Under the pieces are notes generated by a model, which made no database searches, was not told the DNA's origin, and worked only from the letters and a program-made list of their open reading frames with translations. A DNA stretch of 8,095 nucleotides from Bacteroidales bacterium. Its GTDB lineage: Bacteria > Bacteroidota > Bacteroidia > Bacteroidales > Muribaculaceae. Position numbers and translations under genes: made by a program. Positions within the stretch are counted from its first letter, which is position 1, and every line of letters begins with the position of its first letter. Where the stretch lies: assembly GCA_004552725.1 (NCBI GenBank), contig SFNM01000087.1:1-8095 (forward strand). Direction: 5' to 3'. Of this stretch, positions 5,380 to 8,095 are shown in pieces.

Positions 5380-6408
5380 ATGACAGAACTATTACCCAAC
5401 AATATAGAAGACAATACTCTATTTTCGCAGATAAAGAATGTGCTTGACCAAGCGCGCCGACAGGTGGCACGCTCCGTCAATAGCACCATTGTTCAAGCAT
5501 ATTGGCAAGTGGGCAAGTATATTGTAGAGTACGAGCAGCAAGGCCAAGGCCGAGCCGAGTATGGCAAAGGTGTGATTAAAAACCTCTCCGCTCGGCTTAT
5601 GAAGGAATATGGAAGTGGATTTACATCAACTAACTTAAAGATTATGAGACAGTTCTACCTTTATTATCCAAAAGGTCACGCACTGCGTGACCAATTGAGT
5701 TGGACCCATTGGAGAGCTGTTCTTACTGTACAAAATGAGGTAGCACGCAACTACTACATACAAGAATGTGCTGCTTCTAATTGGAGCACACGTCAATTGG
5801 AACGCCAAATCAACACCCTATATTACGAAAGAATGTTGGCAAGCCGCAACAAAGATGCCGTAAAAGCGGAGATTGAGCAATCCGTCCCTGCCACATTGCA
5901 ACCTCGTGAGATTATTCACGATCCTTTCATTCTTGAATTTCTCGGCATCAAACAAGGTGAACATTTCCTCGAAGGCGACCTCGAACAAATGTTAATCAGC
6001 AAGTTGCAACATTTTCTGCTTGAATTGGGGCGCGGCTATACTTTTGTAGCCCGCCAGAAACGCATCACCTTGGGCGACAAACATTTCTACATCGATCTCG
6101 TTTTCTATAGCATCCCGGCTCGCTGCTACGTGCTAATCGACCTCAAAATGGATGAACTAACCCACCAAGACTTGGGGCAAATGCAAATGTATGTAAATTA
6201 CTACACCCGAGAATTGATGAATCCTGGCGACAATCCTCCGGTAGGCATCGTCCTCTGCGCTGAAAAGAACGATACTGTAGTAAAATACACACTCCCGGAA
6301 GGCGAAAATCAGATTTTTGCCGCCAAATATATGACATACCTTCCTACGCAAGAAGAAATCCGCCAACTTCTTTGCGAAGGATACACCGACTACGGTAACA
6401 ATCTGTAA
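5380..6408 (+). CDS. DUF1016 / YhcG-family PD-(D/E)xK nuclease domain protein
   Basis: Protein of 342 aa in the YhcG-like family. The N-terminal DUF1016_N helical domain (about 12-165) shows QAYWQVGKYIVEYEQ (39-53), YGKGVIKNLSARL (61-73), LSWTHWRAVL (106-115) and WSTRQLERQI (135-144). The C-terminal PD-(D/E)xK nuclease-like domain (about 180-335) shows HDPFILEFLG (180-189), a helix with E202 in DLEQML, D239 in FYIDLVFY, and D254-x-K256 in LIDLKM, followed by GQMQMYVNYY (266-275). All expected catalytic residues are present, so the domain looks active. The family is often found in mobile or defence contexts, but its biological role is poorly defined. I chose ATG at 5380 (MTELLPNN); an in-frame ATG at 5296 lies within the promoter repeat. 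The gene stands alone, without restriction-modification partners, and is flanked by 66-bp direct repeats. Confidence 0.92.
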   Translation: MTELLPNNIEDNTLFSQIKNVLDQARRQVARSVNSTIVQAYWQVGKYIVEYEQQGQGRAEYGKGVIKNLSARLMKEYGSGFTSTNLKIMRQFYLYYPKGHALRDQLSWTHWRAVLTVQNEVARNYYIQECAASNWSTRQLERQINTLYYERMLASRNKDAVKAEIEQSVPATLQPREIIHDPFILEFLGIKQGEHFLEGDLEQMLISKLQHFLLELGRGYTFVARQKRITLGDKHFYIDLVFYSIPARCYVLIDLKMDELTHQDLGQMQMYVNYYTRELMNPGDNPPVGIVLCAEKNDTVVKYTLPEGENQIFAAKYMTYLPTQEEIRQLLCEGYTDYGNNL

Positions 6409-6434
6409 TATATATGATTATGTAAACTTCTATA

Positions 6435-6464
6435 GGCCGACGACAATGTCGTTGACCTTTTTTT
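6435..6464 (+). terminator. Intrinsic terminator of the DUF1016 gene
   Basis: GG-C-CGACGAC (6435-6444) pairs with GTCGTTG-A-CC (6448-6457) around an AAT loop, with one internal mismatch and one G-T pair. Seven T residues follow (6458-6464). It starts 26 nt past the stop codon and precedes repeat copy 2, so the DUF1016 gene and panB should be separate transcripts. Confidence 0.75.
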
Positions 6465-6484
6465 AACGTTTTACATACAACCAA

Positions 6485-6550
6485 TTTTTGGCAAAAATAG
6501 CAATTTTTTGCCAAAAAACTTCACTATCCCACTTTTTTATCCTAATTTTG
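6485..6550. repeat. 66-bp direct repeat, copy 2 (upstream of panB)
   Basis: Second copy of the 5273-5338 element, offset by exactly 1212 bp with one mismatch. It includes the palindrome TTTTTGGCAAAAA (6485-6497) and TTTTTGCCAAAAA (6505-6517), 13-bp arms, and the same terminal TAATTTTG. Confidence 0.95.
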
Positions 6551-6562
6551 CACCTAATTTTG
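6543..6562 (+). promoter_or_regulatory. panB: Tandem -7 elements upstream of panB
   Basis: CCTAATTTTG occurs twice in a row (6541-6550 and 6553-6562), giving two TAATTTTG elements 12 nt apart. The first is part of the 66-bp repeat; the second is specific to panB. A transcription start about 6-8 nt after either element would give a leader of roughly 20-35 nt. No clear -33 box is seen for either. Confidence 0.5.
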
Positions 6563-6590
6563 TTTAACCACTCATTCAACCTATTAAACT

Positions 6591-7412
6591 ATGTCGACCA
6601 ATACAGTAGATAATACACGCAAAGTCACCACCAAACGCCTCATCGAAATGAAACACCGAGGTGAAAAAATTGCTATGCTCACCGCCTACGACTACTCTCT
6701 CGCTCAATTAGTCGATGATGCCGGTATTGACGTGATTTTAGTGGGCGACTCGGCCTCCAACGTGATGATAGGCAACCCCACAACCCTCCCCATCACACTC
6801 GACCAAATGATTTACCACACCAAATGCGTCACCAACGCTTGCAAACGCGCGCTCGTGGTGTGCGATATGCCTTTCGGCTCATACCAAGGCAACTCCAAAG
6901 AAGCGCTCAACTCTGCTATCCGCATCATGAAAGAGAGCGGCGCTGAAGCAGTCAAAATGGAAGGTGGCGCCGAAATCGCCGAGTCGATCGAACGTATCCT
7001 CACCGCCGGCATACCCGTGATGGGACACCTCGGCCTCACACCCCAATCCATCAATAAATTCGGCACCTACGCAGTCCGCGCCAAAGAAGAAGCCGAAGCC
7101 GCCAAACTCCTTGCCGATGCCAAACGTTTGGAAGAAATCGGGTGCTTCGCTTTAGTGCTCGAAAAAATTCCCGCCGCATTAGCCACCAAAGTAGCACAAT
7201 CCATCTCCATCCCGGTTATCGGCATCGGTGCCGGCAGCGGTGTCGACGGACAAGTGCTCGTACTCCAAGATATGCTCGGCATCACTCGCGGCTTCTCGCC
7301 CAAATTCTTGCGCCGCTATGCCAACCTGGCCGACACCATCAACTCCGCCATCAGCAAATACATCGACGACGTGAAGAACGTTGACTTCCCCAACGCCGAC
7401 GAACAATATTAA
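6591..7412 (+). CDS. panB: 3-Methyl-2-oxobutanoate hydroxymethyltransferase (ketopantoate hydroxymethyltransferase)
   Basis: First committed enzyme of pantothenate (vitamin B5) synthesis. It transfers a hydroxymethyl group from 5,10-methylene-tetrahydrofolate to 2-oxoisovalerate, giving ketopantoate, the precursor of coenzyme A. The 273 aa are normal for the family, which forms cytosolic TIM-barrel decamers. Signatures visible: TAYDY (31-35), VGDSASNVMIG (51-61, with Mg-binding D53), CDMPFGSYQ (91-99, with D92), VKMEGG (121-126), HLGLTPQS (146-153), the catalytic Glu in VLEKIP (189-194) and IGAGSGVDGQVLV (212-224). It is intact. No panC or panD is adjacent. It has its own promoter region, shared as a 66-bp repeat with the upstream nuclease gene, and is closed by a long hairpin, so it is probably monocistronic. 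Confidence 0.97.
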   Translation: MSTNTVDNTRKVTTKRLIEMKHRGEKIAMLTAYDYSLAQLVDDAGIDVILVGDSASNVMIGNPTTLPITLDQMIYHTKCVTNACKRALVVCDMPFGSYQGNSKEALNSAIRIMKESGAEAVKMEGGAEIAESIERILTAGIPVMGHLGLTPQSINKFGTYAVRAKEEAEAAKLLADAKRLEEIGCFALVLEKIPAALATKVAQSISIPVIGIGAGSGVDGQVLVLQDMLGITRGFSPKFLRRYANLADTINSAISKYIDDVKNVDFPNADEQY

Positions 7413-7426
7413 CTACCAATAAAGCA

Positions 7427-7479
7427 AATATAATGGTGCCAAACTGTGTGTTTATCATTCAGTTTGGCACCATTATATT
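7427..7479 (+). terminator. Long perfect hairpin after panB
   Basis: AATATAATGGTGCCAAACTG (7427-7446) and its exact reverse complement (7460-7479) form a 20-bp perfect stem with a 13-nt loop, starting 14 nt after the panB stop. The base of the stem supplies a short U-rich 3' side (ATTATATTATT). It most likely terminates panB transcription, although the T-tract is interrupted and the stem is longer than usual. It could also act in both directions. Confidence 0.7.
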
Positions 7480-7682
7480 ATTCTCATAATCATATACTAA
7501 TACTATACGCCGAATGGCCTCTCCTCAAATTTTACGCTGAAAGCCATCAGTTGCATACATAATTCCTCTCCACTCGCTCTATCATTGTCTATTTTAGCGC
7601 AAAAATTGGTCATTTTTACTACAATCCGTGTCAGTTTGCCAAAAAATCACTACCTTTGTAAGTCAAAACCTGCTTACGAAAG
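7480..7682. other. Intergenic region between the panB hairpin and the pldA-like gene
   Basis: About 200 bp with no credible coding sequence on either strand. Only the pldA-side promoter element and the TTTGCCAAAAAATCACTA segment (7635-7652), resembling part of the 66-bp repeat, stand out. Confidence 0.6.
7651..7658 (+). promoter_or_regulatory. Promoter -7 element for the pldA-like gene
   Basis: TACCTTTG is an exact TAnnTTTG match, 24 nt before the ATG at 7683. No TTTG occurs at the standard -33 distance; the nearest (7635-7638) is only 12 nt upstream and belongs to a segment resembling the 66-bp repeat. Confidence 0.5.
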
Positions 7683-8095
7683 ATGAACCAACGCTACCAG
7701 CATTTAAAACTCCTCTTTATATTCATCGTTGCGCTCCTGCCTCTGGCTGCGCAAGCACACTTTACAAAGACAACTACTTCATCATTGGCCCGCCACTGTT
7801 CAATGGCAAACCAAATTCTCATAATACCGACGTAAAATTCCAAATATCCGTCCAGCAACGCCTCACAAACGCCACCCTCCCCGGTGGAACATACCTCTAC
7901 CTCTTCTATAGCCAAAAATGCTTTTGGAACGTTTTCGAAGAATCTCTGCCTATGACCGATCTCAACTTCAACCCCGGCATCGGCATCTGCAAACCTCTCT
8001 TCGTAAAAAACCGATATATCGGCAAACTTTCAATGATGATTGAACACGAAAGCAATGGCAAAGACAGCATTGCCTCGCGCTCATGGAACAAAATC
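7683..8095 (+). pseudogene. Outer-membrane phospholipase A (PldA/OMPLA-like), frameshifted and cut by the window edge
   Basis: An ATG at 7683 opens a signal peptide (MNQRYQHLKLLFIFIVALLP then LAAQA), but this frame ends at TAA 7833-7835 after 50 codons. From about 7763 the -1 frame continues to the window end with clear phospholipase A1 features: YKDNYFIIGPPLFNG, DVKFQISVQQRL, LYLFYSQKCFW, and MIEHESNGKD followed by SRSWN. His and Ser of HESNG (codons 8045-8047 and 8051-8053) correspond to the OMPLA catalytic His and Ser. The mature frame has no ATG of its own upstream of 7763. Restoring one T to the TTT at 7761-7763 would join QAHF to YKDNYF in one frame. It is thus a recent pseudogene, a phase-variable state or a sequence error. 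When intact the enzyme hydrolyses phospholipids in the outer membrane. The 3' part is outside the window. Confidence 0.82.

Noticed and set aside
5272..6550. CRISPR array or insertion sequence around the nuclease gene
   Set aside because: There are only two repeat copies 1212 bp apart with a gene between, and no transposase or spacer-like periodicity.
7761..7775. Programmed -1 ribosomal frameshift in the pldA-like gene
   Set aside because: No X-XXY-YYZ heptamer or obvious stimulatory structure is seen at the frame switch, and this family is not known to use frameshifting. Mutation or sequence error is simpler.

Overview
The window is a chromosomal segment from a member of the Bacteroidota, most likely order Bacteroidales. 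Three things support this: a gldE-gldD pair, which is restricted to this phylum; repeated matches to the Bacteroidota promoter -7 element TAnnTTTG in most intergenic regions; and the absence of clear Shine-Dalgarno sequences. A family-level placement (for example Muribaculaceae or a relative) is a guess from general appearance only.

Layout. Positions 1-295 carry no gene. They hold a near-consensus leftward promoter at the edge, a GC-rich degenerate tandem repeat bracketed by an 11-bp inverted repeat, and a hairpin after serS. On the minus strand, a GatB/YqeY-domain gene and serS form a likely two-gene operon. Divergent from it on the plus strand is a tightly packed operon of gldE, gldD and a 4'-phosphopantetheinyl transferase, with ORF overlaps of 4 and 8 nt. 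The minus-strand upp converges on it with an 11-nt overlap of coding ends. Next come a plus-strand DUF1016/YhcG-type PD-(D/E)xK nuclease gene, then panB with a long perfect hairpin behind it, and finally the 5' part of an outer-membrane phospholipase A gene (pldA-like) that carries an apparent one-base frameshift just after the signal peptide and runs off the right edge.

Most genes are housekeeping: Ser-tRNA charging, pyrimidine salvage, pantothenate synthesis and carrier-protein activation. panB makes a precursor of coenzyme A, and the phosphopantetheinyl transferase uses coenzyme A, but they sit in separate transcription units.

The most unusual structure is around the nuclease gene. A 66-bp segment (one mismatch) occurs once before the nuclease gene and once before panB, 1212 bp apart, each ending 40-41 nt before the respective ATG. 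Each copy holds a 13-14-bp-arm palindrome and a TAATTTTG promoter element. The nuclease gene therefore looks like a cassette inserted into, or duplicated with, the upp/panB divergent promoter region. Recombination between the copies would remove it cleanly and restore one upp-panB intergenic region.
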